Made by a program: the position numbers and the translations under genes. The notes beneath the pieces are model-generated. The model was not told where the DNA came from, made no database searches, and saw nothing but the letters and a program-made list of their open reading frames with translations. From Parcubacteria group bacterium GW2011_GWB1_42_6 (GTDB taxonomy: Bacteria > Patescibacteriota > Minisyncoccia > Portnoybacterales > GWB1-42-6): DNA of 15,271 nucleotides. Shown here in pieces: positions 5,636 through 12,470 of this stretch (positions are counted from its first letter, which is position 1; every line of letters starts with the position of its first letter). The stretch covers positions 1 to 15,271 of the forward strand of contig LCEC01000010.1 of assembly GCA_000997475.1 (NCBI GenBank). Reading direction: 5' to 3'.

Positions 5636-6109
5636 TTCTTTCAAATATTTCCTTCTGGCGGACAATTTTCTTATAAAGCCCAAAGTGTCAAGTATTGTTT
5701 TTCCCGCCAAGTGATCTGCTTCGTGGCAAATGATGCGCGCCGCGAGGCCTTCGGCTTTCATTTCTTTTTTAATCCCCTGCCGATCCATAAATTCAACGTT
5801 TATTTTTTCCGGACGTTTAACCGGAATCTCCAGCCCCGGAAAACTCAAACACCCCTCGGCGGCGATAACTTTTCCGCGGCGATTAGAAATTTTGGGATTA
5901 ATCAGAATTTTCAATCCCTTGCCATTGTCGAACATCAAAATCTGTTTGGCCACGCCAACCTGATTAGCCGCCAATCCCGCGCCGTTTGACGCGTACATAG
6001 TCTCAATCATATCGTTGATAAGTTTTTCAATCTCCTTGTCAATCTTCTCAACCCGCTTGGTTTTTTGTTTGAGAATTTTATCGGGATAAGTTTTAATGGG
6101 TAAAATCAT
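5618..6109 (-). CDS. def: Peptide deformylase
   Basis: This enzyme removes the formyl group from the initiator methionine of new proteins at the ribosome. The 163-aa length is normal. All three signature motifs are intact: G-A-G-L-A-A-N-Q-V-G (43-52), E-G-C-L-S (85-89, Cys metal ligand) and H-E-A-D-H-L (129-134, HExxH with both His ligands and the catalytic Glu). No SD precedes the ATG at 6109. The upstream bases (ACATTTTA on the minus strand) belong to an A/T-rich repeat tract, so translation may be leaderless or SD-independent. It lies downstream of tatD on the same strand, but a repeat-filled 277-bp gap separates them. A terminator overlaps its end. Confidence 0.97.
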   Translation of the reverse strand: MILPIKTYPDKILKQKTKRVEKIDKEIEKLINDMIETMYASNGAGLAANQVGVAKQILMFDNGKGLKILINPKISNRRGKVIAAEGCLSFPGLEIPVKRPEKINVEFMDRQGIKKEMKAEGLAARIICHEADHLAGKTILDTLGFIRKLSARRKYLKEIKNRE

Positions 6110-6385
6110 TAAAATGTAAAGTTAAAAAATCAAAATGGAAAATGACAATGCAAAATTCAAAATTAAAATTTTTTTCTGTCATTCCCGAGCCACGCCCCGC
6201 CAAAGGCGAGGCTCCGCAGATGCGGGGCCGGGGGAAATTGGGAATCCAGGTTCTGAATTTAATCTGGATCCCCGCCGGAGTTTATCCCGTATTTATTACG
6301 GGGCGGGGATGACATCCAATATCTGAATAATTTTACATTTTAAATTGTCATTTTAAACTTTGAGATTTACATTTTGAATTAAAAC
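6110..6385. repeat. A/T-rich inverted tracts flanking a palindromic element (tatD-def gap)
   Basis: The left tract (6110-6172) contains AAAATGTAAA and AATGACAATGCAAAATTC. The right tract (6325-6385) carries the same wording inverted (CATTTTAAATTGTCATTTT, TTTACATTTTGAATT). They bracket the GC-rich element at 6178-6313. No gene is seen in the gap. Confidence 0.6.
6178..6313. repeat. 136-bp palindromic element, intergenic copy of the GTCATYCC family
   Basis: The ends GTCATTCCCG and CGGGGATGAC are inverted repeats (9 of 10). Inner arms GGGAATCCAG and CTGGATCCCC surround TTCTGAATTTAAT. Further hairpins (GCCCCGC/GCGGGGC and CCCGTATTTATTACGGGG) lie within each half. It is the closest relative in this window of the leuS insertion at 2185-2302. 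Confidence 0.85.
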
Positions 6386-6386
6386 G

Positions 6387-7208
6387 TTATATTCCAAAAA
6401 GTTTTCTCGCGTTATCGGTTGTTGCCTTGGCTACTTCATCCACGCTGATATTTCTTATCTCTGCCACCTTCTCCGCCACGTATTTAACATACGCCGGTTC
6501 GTTTCTTTTACCGCGAAACGGGATCGGAGTCAAATACGGGCAATCTGTTTCGACAACCAATCGATCCAATGGCGCTTCTTTGACTATTCGATCGTAATCC
6601 CGGGCAAAAGTGATTATGCCGTTAAATCCCAGATAAAATCCCATCGCCAAATATTCCCGCGCTTGCGACCAGCGGCCGGAAAAAGAATGAACAACGCCGC
6701 GAATTTCCTTATTGCCGAATCTTGTCCAATTTTTGAGAATTTCCAAAAGATCATTATGAGCTTCGCGGCAATGCAAAATCACAGGCTTATTCACGGATTC
6801 GGCCAAATTCAACTGCTCAAGCAATGCTTCGCGCTGAAGATTTTTATTTTGGGCGTTGTGGTAATAGTCGAGCCCAATCTCCCCTATCGCCACGACTTTG
6901 GGATCGCGCGCCAGCTCTATGTATTTTTCGGGATCAAATTTTTCTTCCCTTGTTTTTATTTCAATAAATTCATCTTCATCAACTTCTTCCCGCACGCTTT
7001 GCTGTTTTAAATGGATAGGATGCAAACCGACCGCCGCGAAAACGCCTTCGTTATAATCTTTGGCGAATTTGACCGCGCGGCGAGATGTGTCTATCTGCGA
7101 ACCGACATTAATGAACCAAACACCGCTTTGCAAAGCGCGCCTGGCCGCTTTTTCCGAATCTTCGCGAAAAGCGGAAAAATTAAGATGGGCGTGGGTGTCT
7201 ACAAGCAA
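6387..7208 (-). CDS. tatD: TatD-family metal-dependent hydrolase (DNase)
   Basis: This 273-aa TIM-barrel protein of the amidohydrolase superfamily belongs to a family whose members are 3'-5' exonucleases. Ligand motifs are complete: D-T-H-A-H-L (H6, H8), G-E-I-G-L-D-Y-Y (E110), I-L-H-C-R-E-A (H146), V-V-H-S-F-S-G (H174) and V-E-T-D-C-P-Y-L-T-P (D222). The insert at about 67-95 with K-T-R-E-E-K-F-D is usual in CPR homologues as far as I recall. The start is TTG: an in-frame TAG lies two codons upstream and no ATG follows for most of the gene. The D-T-H-A-H motif begins four residues in. No good SD is visible. The gene follows the rsmI-metG cluster on the same strand, with the KGG gene between. 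Confidence 0.95.
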   Translation of the reverse strand: MLVDTHAHLNFSAFREDSEKAARRALQSGVWFINVGSQIDTSRRAVKFAKDYNEGVFAAVGLHPIHLKQQSVREEVDEDEFIEIKTREEKFDPEKYIELARDPKVVAIGEIGLDYYHNAQNKNLQREALLEQLNLAESVNKPVILHCREAHNDLLEILKNWTRFGNKEIRGVVHSFSGRWSQAREYLAMGFYLGFNGIITFARDYDRIVKEAPLDRLVVETDCPYLTPIPFRGKRNEPAYVKYVAEKVAEIRNISVDEVAKATTDNARKLFGI

Positions 7209-7320
7209 AAATTTCTAATTTCCAATTTCCAATTTCCAATAAGTGCCTGCTTCGCGGTCAAGTTTGAAAATTAGATATTGAAAATTGATTGAAAATTGAG
7301 AATTGCAAATCGAAAATTAT
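7209..7320. repeat. A/T-rich tandem tract upstream of tatD
   Basis: Three tandem TTCCAAT units (7219-7240), then, after a 20-base GC-richer spacer, GAAAATTAGATATTGAAAATTGATTGAAAATTG-type repeats. The two halves are partly complementary. It directly precedes the tatD TTG start on the minus strand. No gene is seen. Confidence 0.5.
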
Positions 7321-7394
7321 CTGGTTATATTATAACTCCATCCACCGCCAAAAATAAACCCCCTTTGTTTTTTGTTAAATAATCAGATTGCCTC

Positions 7395-7423
7395 TTGACA
7401 TCATGATTTTCAACGATTAGAAT
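7395..7423 (+). promoter_or_regulatory. Near-consensus sigma-70 promoter for the KGG gene
   Basis: TTGACA (7395-7400), 17-base spacer, TAGAAT (7418-7423). This is the best promoter match in the window. The predicted start near 7430 leaves a leader of about 170-180 nt before the KGG start codon, with a GAAAAGCC/GGCTTCTC hairpin at 7476-7503. Confidence 0.65.
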
Positions 7424-7598
7424 GAAACATTCTTTAAAAAACTTGCCAGAAATTTTAAAAAAATTTTGAGCAAAAAGAAAAGCCAGTCCCGTTTTCGGCT
7501 TCTCTATGTGCTTTAATTTCGATTCGTGTGATCAACCAAAGGTCGAATCACCAGAGCTTGCAATAAGCTTGCGGATCGGAAAAGCGCAGAATAAAAAA

Positions 7599-7787
7599 AT
7601 GAAGAAAAATATGCCGAATATAAGCCGAAGAGGGTTCGCTTCAATGGACCCGAACAAACAGCGGCGCATCGCCAGTATGGGCGGCCGAGCCGCTCACGCC
7701 AAAGGCACTGCTCATGAATTCACCTCCGAAGAAGCTCGCGCCGCGGGCCGCAAAGGAGGAAAAGCTTCTCACGCCGGAAGAAGGTAG
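7599..7787 (+). CDS. KGG-motif stress-induced-type small protein (62 aa)
   Basis: Two glycine-rich KGG-type repeats are visible: G-F-A-S-M-D-P-N-K-Q-R-R-I-A-S-M-G-G and G-T-A-H-E-F-T-S-E-E-A-R-A-A-G-R-K-G-G-K-A-S-H. They match the small, basic, KGG-domain 'stress-induced' proteins (GsiB/YciG type), linked in other bacteria to general stress or desiccation. The molecular role is not known. The frame is open from an ATG at 7506. That start adds 31 residues unlike the family and lacks an SD, so I favour 7599 (MKKNMPNISRRGFASMDP) or 7611. Neither has a strong SD. It has its own strong promoter and terminator and sits opposite the genes on both sides. Confidence 0.85.
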   Translation: MKKNMPNISRRGFASMDPNKQRRIASMGGRAAHAKGTAHEFTSEEARAAGRKGGKASHAGRR

Positions 7788-7829
7788 GCTTCCAGCGTTT
7801 AAAAAAATGCCCGTAAAAATCTCATAATG

Positions 7830-7886
7830 GGCGGCTTGCTTTGCGCGAGAATGCATCACGCGCAGAACAAGCCGCCTATTTTTCTT
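7830..7886 (+). terminator. Intrinsic terminator after the KGG gene
   Basis: A long stem has outer arms GGCGGCTTG (7830-7838) and CAAGCCGCC (7868-7876) and inner arms GCGCG/CGCGC, followed by TATTTTTCTT. Confidence 0.8.
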
Positions 7887-7890
7887 ATCA

Positions 7891-7918
7891 AAAGAGCCGG
7901 AAATTTTTCCGGCTCTTT
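7891..7918. terminator. Second hairpin, likely terminator for the minus-strand 190-aa gene
   Basis: AAAGAGCCGG pairs perfectly with CCGGCTCTTT around AAATTTTT. On the minus strand it is followed by TTGATAAGAAAAAT, and it begins 3 bases after the 190-aa gene's stop. Confidence 0.65.
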
Positions 7919-7921
7919 GCT

Positions 7922-8494
7922 TTATACGAATACGTCTGTCCTGTTTTCAAAAGAACAAATCTTTCTCCAAATAGCCATCCCCAGTTCAAGAACAGGTTCG
8001 ATCTTATCTTTGTTTGCTCTTGAAGCGAAAAGAGGAATCGTGACGGGGCGGATTTTTTTTTCCAGATACCGAATCCAATTGCCCCTGACCTGATCCTCAT
8101 CGGCTTGTTGGGAAAAAAAGAAGAGAGACAAAGTTTCCTTCTCCAAGAAAGCGGGCATTTGTTCGCCATAAAAAATGGCGGGATTTTGGCCATTAGGAAG
8201 TTTCTCCCATGGGTGATTACCAAAAAAATCCGGATGATTCTTCATCCAGTCCGCGTAAGCGGGTTGGAGAATGTTATGGAAAAAAAAGTCCGACTTGATC
8301 CTCATCATGCAATGCAGGTTAAAAAATTCCGCTTGTTTGCACAAAAACAAAAAGACCAAGTCCAAAACATGAACAAAATCAAGGCAATCGCCGCGGCTGG
8401 CGGTTTCGGGAAATCTTTTTACCATTTCCTCGATTTCATGTTCCGGTCTTTTGAAACCAATGTTTTCTTCCCCTTGTTTGGCGCCACTTTCCAT
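7922..8494 (-). CDS. Unrecognised 190-aa protein downstream of metG
   Basis: The start is taken at the ATG at 8494 because AAGGGAGG precedes it by 5-6 bases, the best SD in this part of the window. The TTG at 8527 would add 11 residues without support. The protein begins MESGAKQGEENIGFKRPEHE, is rich in aromatic residues and charge, and lacks a signal peptide or convincing membrane helix (V-L-D-L-V-F-L-F-L-C is short). Segments such as A-Y-A-D-W-M-K-N-H-P-D-F-F-G-N-H-P-W-E-K-L-P and R-G-N-W-I-R-Y-L-E-K-K-I are distinctive, but I cannot place them in a family. It lies 59 bases after metG on the same strand and is probably co-transcribed. A hairpin terminator follows at once. Confidence 0.75.
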   Translation of the reverse strand: MESGAKQGEENIGFKRPEHEIEEMVKRFPETASRGDCLDFVHVLDLVFLFLCKQAEFFNLHCMMRIKSDFFFHNILQPAYADWMKNHPDFFGNHPWEKLPNGQNPAIFYGEQMPAFLEKETLSLFFFSQQADEDQVRGNWIRYLEKKIRPVTIPLFASRANKDKIEPVLELGMAIWRKICSFENRTDVFV

Positions 8495-8553
8495 CTCCGC
8501 CTCCCTTATTGAGTTTGGAAGAACCAAAACAGCTTTAGGCTGCTTGCAAAGAA

Positions 8554-9993
8554 CTAAACAATCTTGGGAAACAATATTTCTCCTTTTTTAATTTTACCGG
8601 CTTTGGCCCGCGCTAAAATCTTTTCGGAAATCTTCGGCATAAAAGGCGCCAACGCCTCCCCTATCGCGACAATCGCCCCAAGCAACCGAGAAAGAACTTC
8701 CCGCCCTTTTTCTTTATCGTTTTTTACCAGCTCCCAAACTTTATTTTCATCAATATATTTATTGGCCCACTCAATTTTTTCTTTAATCGTCAAAAGAGAT
8801 TCGTAAATTTTTATATCCTTCATTAAATAGGAAATATCCAAATCCGATTTTGTGGCTTCAATTTTCCCGTCAAAATTTTTCTCGATTAAATTGAAAACAC
8901 GGCTTGTGAGATTTCCAAGGCCATCGGCCAAATCGGAATTATATTTTTCAGCCATCTTTTCCCATGAAATATCGCCGTCTTGGCCGAAAGGAGTGAAAGA
9001 CAGCAAAAGAAACCGCGCCGCGTCGGCGCCAAATTTTTCCGTCAATTCTTCCGGCCAGATGACATTGCCCAAAGATTTGGACATTTTTTGGTCGTTCAAA
9101 GTGAAAAATCCGTGGACAAAAAAGTTTTTGGGCGGCGGAATTTTTAAAGCCAAAAGGAGCCCGAGCCAAATCGTGGCGTGCACACGAACAATATCCTTGG
9201 CCATCAATTGCAAATCGGGCGGCCAAAAATCCAGTTTTTGGTTTTTAGTCTTTAGTTTGTAAAAATCTTCGCCGACAGACCCGTCCCAACCCAGGCCCGT
9301 TAGATAATTCAGAAACGCGTCCACCCAAACATAAGCGGTGTGCTCCGCGTCAAAAGGCAAAGGTATGCCCCATTTCACGTTCTTTCGCGAAATGGAAATA
9401 TCTTTGAGTCCGCTTTTGATAAAACTCAAAACTTCGTTCTTGCGTTCAACGGGCCGAATTTTGATTTCATCCGATTCGATCTTTTGCTCCAAATCTTTTT
9501 CAAGTTTTGAAAGTTTGAAAAAATAACTTTCTTCTTCCATCTCCTGGGGCTTCGTTTGGTGATCGGGGCAAAGACCTTCAATTAAATCGTCCGGAATTTT
9601 ATATTGCTCGCATCCCTGGCAATAAAGGCCTTTGTATCGCGCTTTGCAAATATATCCCGCTTCAAAAAGCGCCTGCAAAAATTTTTGCACCGCCGCTTCG
9701 TGCGCCGCGTCGGTTGTTCTGATGAAATTTGAATATTCTATTCCGAATCTCTGCCAGGCGTTTTTAAAAGATCGGGCTTTTTCGTCGCAAAATTCGCGAG
9801 GGTTTTGATTCGCGTTTTTGGCGGCTTGGGCAACCTTGGCGCCATGTTCATCCGTTCCGGTCAAAAAAAATACTTCCTCTCCTTTTGATCTGCGCCAGCG
9901 CGCCAAAACATCAGCCGCCACGGTGGTGTAAGCATGGCCCAGATGCGGCCGGTCGTTAACGTAATAAATTGGAGTGGTGATGTAATACTTCAA
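8554..9993 (-). CDS. metG: Methionyl-tRNA synthetase
   Basis: Class I synthetase charging initiator and elongator tRNA-Met, 479 aa. Motifs: HIGH-type H-L-G-H (17-20), G-T-D-E-H-G (46-51), a zinc knuckle C-Q-G-C (125-128) with C-P-D-H (142-145) as in single-knuckle bacterial enzymes, and K-M-S-K-S (303-307). It stops after the helical anticodon-binding domain and lacks the C-terminal Trbp111-like tRNA-binding/dimer domain found in many longer MetRS. Residues 245-253 (Y-K-L-K-T-K-N-Q-K) are encoded by an A/T-rich stretch and look like a small repeat-derived loop. The start is TTG (MKYYITTPIYYVND), lying at the edge of an A/T-rich repeat with no SD. It lies 91 bases after rsmI. Confidence 0.97.
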   Translation of the reverse strand: MKYYITTPIYYVNDRPHLGHAYTTVAADVLARWRRSKGEEVFFLTGTDEHGAKVAQAAKNANQNPREFCDEKARSFKNAWQRFGIEYSNFIRTTDAAHEAAVQKFLQALFEAGYICKARYKGLYCQGCEQYKIPDDLIEGLCPDHQTKPQEMEEESYFFKLSKLEKDLEQKIESDEIKIRPVERKNEVLSFIKSGLKDISISRKNVKWGIPLPFDAEHTAYVWVDAFLNYLTGLGWDGSVGEDFYKLKTKNQKLDFWPPDLQLMAKDIVRVHATIWLGLLLALKIPPPKNFFVHGFFTLNDQKMSKSLGNVIWPEELTEKFGADAARFLLLSFTPFGQDGDISWEKMAEKYNSDLADGLGNLTSRVFNLIEKNFDGKIEATKSDLDISYLMKDIKIYESLLTIKEKIEWANKYIDENKVWELVKNDKEKGREVLSRLLGAIVAIGEALAPFMPKISEKILARAKAGKIKKGEILFPKIV

Positions 9994-10084
9994 AAATTAA
10001 AAATTTTATAATTTTGTAATTTTTAAACATTAAGAAATTAGAAATTATTTACAAAATTAAAAATTCAAAAATTAAAAATTATTT
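9994..10084. repeat. A/T-only tract between rsmI and metG
   Basis: The tract is almost entirely AAAATTAAAAATT-type sequence. Its 35-base core at 10017-10051 (TAATTTTTAAACATT...AATTATTTA) matches 13792-13826 with two differences. No gene is seen. Confidence 0.7.
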
Positions 10085-10756
10085 TTACAGCACTATCACA
10101 AATTCCCCTTTCAAATTATTGGCGCTTTCGTTGAGTTTTTGCAGAATCTCTTTTGGCGTGCCCCGATATATGCTTTCGAACATTTTAGTGAGTTCGCGGC
10201 AAACTATTGTCTCTCTTTCGGGCATCAATTCATTCAGTTTTTCCATCGCCTTGATTATCCGATGGGAAGATTCGTAAAAAACCGCCGTGTGCTCCAAAAC
10301 GGAAATTTTTTCAAAAAAAGAATCCCTCCCTTTTTTCTGCGGAGGAAACCCCAAGAAAGTAAAGCGATCCGCCGGCAGACCCGAAACACTCAAAGCCGCC
10401 ACGGCGGCGTTTGGCCCGGGAATCGGAACAACCCTGAAATCGTCGCCAAGGATTTTTTTGAGCTCAAAAATCAGCTTGTTGCCCGGATCCGCGATTCCGG
10501 GCGTGCCGGCATCGGTCACTAAAGCCAATTTTTTGCCATCATTAAGATGATCGGCAATTTCCCGAATCCGGCTGAATTTGCTGTGCTGATAATAACTAAT
10601 CAAAGGATTTGAAATTCCGTAATGATTCAAAAGTTTGATCGTCTGTCGAGTATCTTCGCAAACGATCAAATCGGCTTCCTTGAGAATTTCAAGAGCTCTG
10701 ATAGTTATATCTTTTAAATTGCCAATCGGCGTTGCGATTATGTATAATATACCCAT
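10085..10756 (-). CDS. rsmI: 16S rRNA (cytidine-1402-2'-O)-methyltransferase
   Basis: An SPOUT-unrelated tetrapyrrole-methylase-fold enzyme that 2'-O-methylates C1402 at the ribosomal P site using S-adenosylmethionine. The 223 aa carry the family signatures: A-T-P-I-G-N-L (8-14), C-E-D-T-R (33-37), L-V-T-D-A-G-T-P-G-I-A-D-P-G (79-92), P-I-P-G-P-N-A (111-117), F-L-G-F-P-P (134-139), Y-E-S-S-H-R (161-166) and C-R-E-L-T-K (186-191). It ends at G-E-F-V-I-V-L without the short C-terminal extension of E. coli RsmI (286 aa). No SD lies before the ATG. A TTGGAC-18-TAGACT pair (10763-10792) would start transcription almost at the ATG, suggesting a leaderless message. It heads the rsmI-metG-190-aa run. 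Confidence 0.95.
   Translation of the reverse strand: MGILYIIATPIGNLKDITIRALEILKEADLIVCEDTRQTIKLLNHYGISNPLISYYQHSKFSRIREIADHLNDGKKLALVTDAGTPGIADPGNKLIFELKKILGDDFRVVPIPGPNAAVAALSVSGLPADRFTFLGFPPQKKGRDSFFEKISVLEHTAVFYESSHRIIKAMEKLNELMPERETIVCRELTKMFESIYRGTPKEILQKLNESANNLKGEFVIVL
10719..10748 (+). promoter_or_regulatory. Putative promoter of the 154-aa membrane protein, inside rsmI
   Basis: TTGCCA (10719-10724), 18-base spacer, TATAAT (10743-10748). It lies within the first codons of the divergent rsmI and about 50 bases before the plus-strand ATG at 10797. Confidence 0.5.
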
Positions 10757-10762
10757 GCATTA

Positions 10763-10792
10763 AGTCTAAATGGTTGAATAAAAAAAGTCCAA
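10763..10792 (-). promoter_or_regulatory. Possible leaderless promoter of rsmI
   Basis: On the minus strand TTGGAC (10787-10792), 18-base spacer, TAGACT (10763-10768). Transcription would begin at about the A of the rsmI ATG. The same -10 wording, TAGACT, occurs before the cupin gene. Confidence 0.3.
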
Positions 10793-10796
10793 TTTT

Positions 10797-11261
10797 ATGA
10801 TTTTAATTACCCACATGCTCGCCGGAGCGATTATCGGCTCAAAAATTCCCAGTTATCCCGGAATCATTTTACTCGCTTTGATTTCCCATTATATTCTGGA
10901 TAAAATTCCCCACTGGGATTACTTTCCTGAAAATATATCAAAGCTCAATGCCAAAGGATGGATATTTTTCGCGTTTGAAGTGTTTGCTGATCTTCTGGCC
11001 GGCTTAATTTTAATATGGCTTATCCTTGGACTTAATCAAGACCCGATAAGAATTTTGACCGGAACGTTTTTCGGCATATTGACCGACGGACTGATGATCC
11101 TGAATATCGTCACTCGCGAAAAGAACAAATTTTTGAAATGGGCGCAAAATATCCATTCCAAAGTCCACTTCCAAAATTACAAAAAAACTCCGCTTTCACA
11201 GAGATTATTTTGGGAAACATTTATCGCGGGATTGCTTATCGCATTGGCTTTTATTATTTAA
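10797..11261 (+). CDS. Small polytopic membrane protein with His-rich N-terminal motif (154 aa)
   Basis: Three or four hydrophobic segments are visible (about residues 5-32, 55-80, 86-102 and 138-154). The N-terminal half carries T-H-M-L-A-G-A-I-I-G and L-I-S-H-Y-I-L-D-K-I-P-H-W-D. This H...SHxxxDxxPHxD arrangement resembles the YdjM/DUF457 class of membrane-bound putative metal-dependent hydrolases, and the spaced His/Asp residues could bind a metal. The match is to the motif pattern only, so the role is unknown. No SD precedes the ATG. It diverges from rsmI and converges with the AI-2E permease gene, whose stop codon overlaps its own (4-base overlap at 11258-11261). Confidence 0.75.
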   Translation: MILITHMLAGAIIGSKIPSYPGIILLALISHYILDKIPHWDYFPENISKLNAKGWIFFAFEVFADLLAGLILIWLILGLNQDPIRILTGTFFGILTDGLMILNIVTREKNKFLKWAQNIHSKVHFQNYKKTPLSQRLFWETFIAGLLIALAFII

Positions 11262-12271
11262 ACTTTCTTCTCAAAAATAATATCGTTCAAAAATACCGAA
11301 AGCCCAGCCGCCAAAGGCACCGCGATGATTATTCCCAATATTCCCGCCAGTTTCGCTCCGATTAACACGCTGATAATAATCACCACCGGATTAAGCCCAG
11401 TCACCCGCTTCATGATTTGGGGCACAATCAAAAGATTTTCAAATTCTTGAATGACATAATAAAGAATCGCCGCGATAAGCGCCAAAATCGGCGACTGCGT
11501 GAAAGCCAGAGCGATTCCAAGCGCCGCCGAAATAAACGGACCCAAATAAGGAATGACTTCCAAGAGAGCCGCGATCAACGCCAATACCAAGGCGTATTTT
11601 ATTTTGAGGATTGAAAGACCGACAAATACCATGACGCCAATCACCAAGCTCAAAACTATTTGGCCTCTTACCCAAGCGCCGAATTTCGCTTGGATCCGAT
11701 CAACGAGGCTGGCGACATAAACTTTGTCGGCTTCGGGCGTTATGGAAACAAAAAATTTCTTGACTCCTTTTTCTTCCGCCGAAAGATAGACGGAAATGGC
11801 GATAATCAAGAAAAAAGAAATCAATCCGCCGAAAACGCTGGCTGTCGCCGAAAAAAGATTGGACGCCCAACCGCTTAATTGCGAACCGAAACGATCCAAA
11901 AATCCGCTCGCGTTATAATTGATTGATTTTTCTTGAATTAAACTGAAAACCGAATTGAGCTTGTCCAAATATTCGGGTAAATTATTGGCTAAAAGTTTTA
12001 CCTGTTCGGCCAGAGGAGGAACGATGAATAAAAGCAATAAACCGAAAACCAAAGCGACAAATAAATAAACCAAAGCCACGCCCAAAACCCTTCTGACTCT
12101 CCGTTTTACCAACCAGTCCACCGGCGCGTCCACGGCCGAACTGATTATGATCGCCACGAAAAGAATCAAAAGAATATCCCGGATAAAATACAAAAAAACC
12201 AAACCCAAAATTATCAAGATGAATTTGAGAATGGTCGGCGTTGAAATTTCAATAATTTGTTTATTTGTCAT
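11258..12271 (-). CDS. AI-2E family transporter (PerM/UPF0118 type permease)
   Basis: This 337-aa protein has the family layout: two N-terminal hydrophobic segments (about 13-45), another pair (62-85), a soluble stretch with V-K-L-L-A-N-N-L-P-E-Y-L (92-103), then a C-terminal membrane block. Characteristic sequences are L-E-V-I-P-Y-L-G-P-F (237-246), G-L-N-P-V-V (292-297) and G-A-K-L-A-G-I-L-G-I-I-I-A-V-P (305-319). Family members export small molecules or act as Na+/H+ antiporters; AI-2 export is shown for only a few, so the substrate is open. A clear SD (GGGAGGG, 6 bases from ATG) fixes the start. It lies downstream of the M16 protease, separated by a structured 3' element. Confidence 0.93.
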   Translation of the reverse strand: MTNKQIIEISTPTILKFILIILGLVFLYFIRDILLILFVAIIISSAVDAPVDWLVKRRVRRVLGVALVYLFVALVFGLLLLFIVPPLAEQVKLLANNLPEYLDKLNSVFSLIQEKSINYNASGFLDRFGSQLSGWASNLFSATASVFGGLISFFLIIAISVYLSAEEKGVKKFFVSITPEADKVYVASLVDRIQAKFGAWVRGQIVLSLVIGVMVFVGLSILKIKYALVLALIAALLEVIPYLGPFISAALGIALAFTQSPILALIAAILYYVIQEFENLLIVPQIMKRVTGLNPVVIIISVLIGAKLAGILGIIIAVPLAAGLSVFLNDIIFEKKV

Positions 12272-12294
12272 AGCCCTCCCGATTGTTTATAAAA

Positions 12295-12466
12295 ACTCTG
12301 CGAGCAAGCCCGCTCTTTTCAAAAAAATCGCGAAACGCGCCCAAGGCATAAGCTGTTTATATTGGAATAGTCTTATGCGGCGCGTTGAGCGCTTAGCCAA
12401 AGCTAAATGATTTGTTTATTTATACGGCTTTGGCGTTTTTTGAAAAGGACGGGCTCGCTCATGGAG
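12295..12466. other. Structured element with a long outer stem and two inner hairpins
   Basis: The outer arms 12302-12326 and 12436-12460 pair over 25 positions (22 Watson-Crick, one G-U, two mismatches), extended by CTC/GAG at the base. Inside are a hairpin AACGCGCC-(bulge)-GCATAAG with CTTATGC-GGCGCGTT (12334-12386, 19-nt loop) and a perfect 8-bp hairpin GCCAAAGC/GCTTTGGC (12396-12434, 23-nt loop). It occupies the whole gap between the M16 gene stop and the permease SD. It could be a small mobile element with terminal inverted repeats or a structured RNA. Confidence 0.7.
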
Positions 12467-12470
12467 ACGA

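Noticed and set aside
7219..7240. Tandem TTCCAAT units as a CRISPR-like array
   Set aside because: Units are 7 bases with no spacers and no cas genes are near. They are ordinary A/T-rich tandem repeats.
7506..7598. Upstream ATG extending the KGG protein by 31 residues
   Set aside because: No SD, the extra residues do not look like the KGG family, and the segment overlaps leader hairpins.
8495..8527. TTG start extending the 190-aa protein by 11 residues
   Set aside because: The ATG at 8494 has a strong, well-spaced SD that lies within this extension.
12403..12462. A 19-codon minus-strand frame (MSEPVLFKKRQSR...) in the structured element
   Set aside because: Too short, without an SD, and explained by the paired arms of the element.
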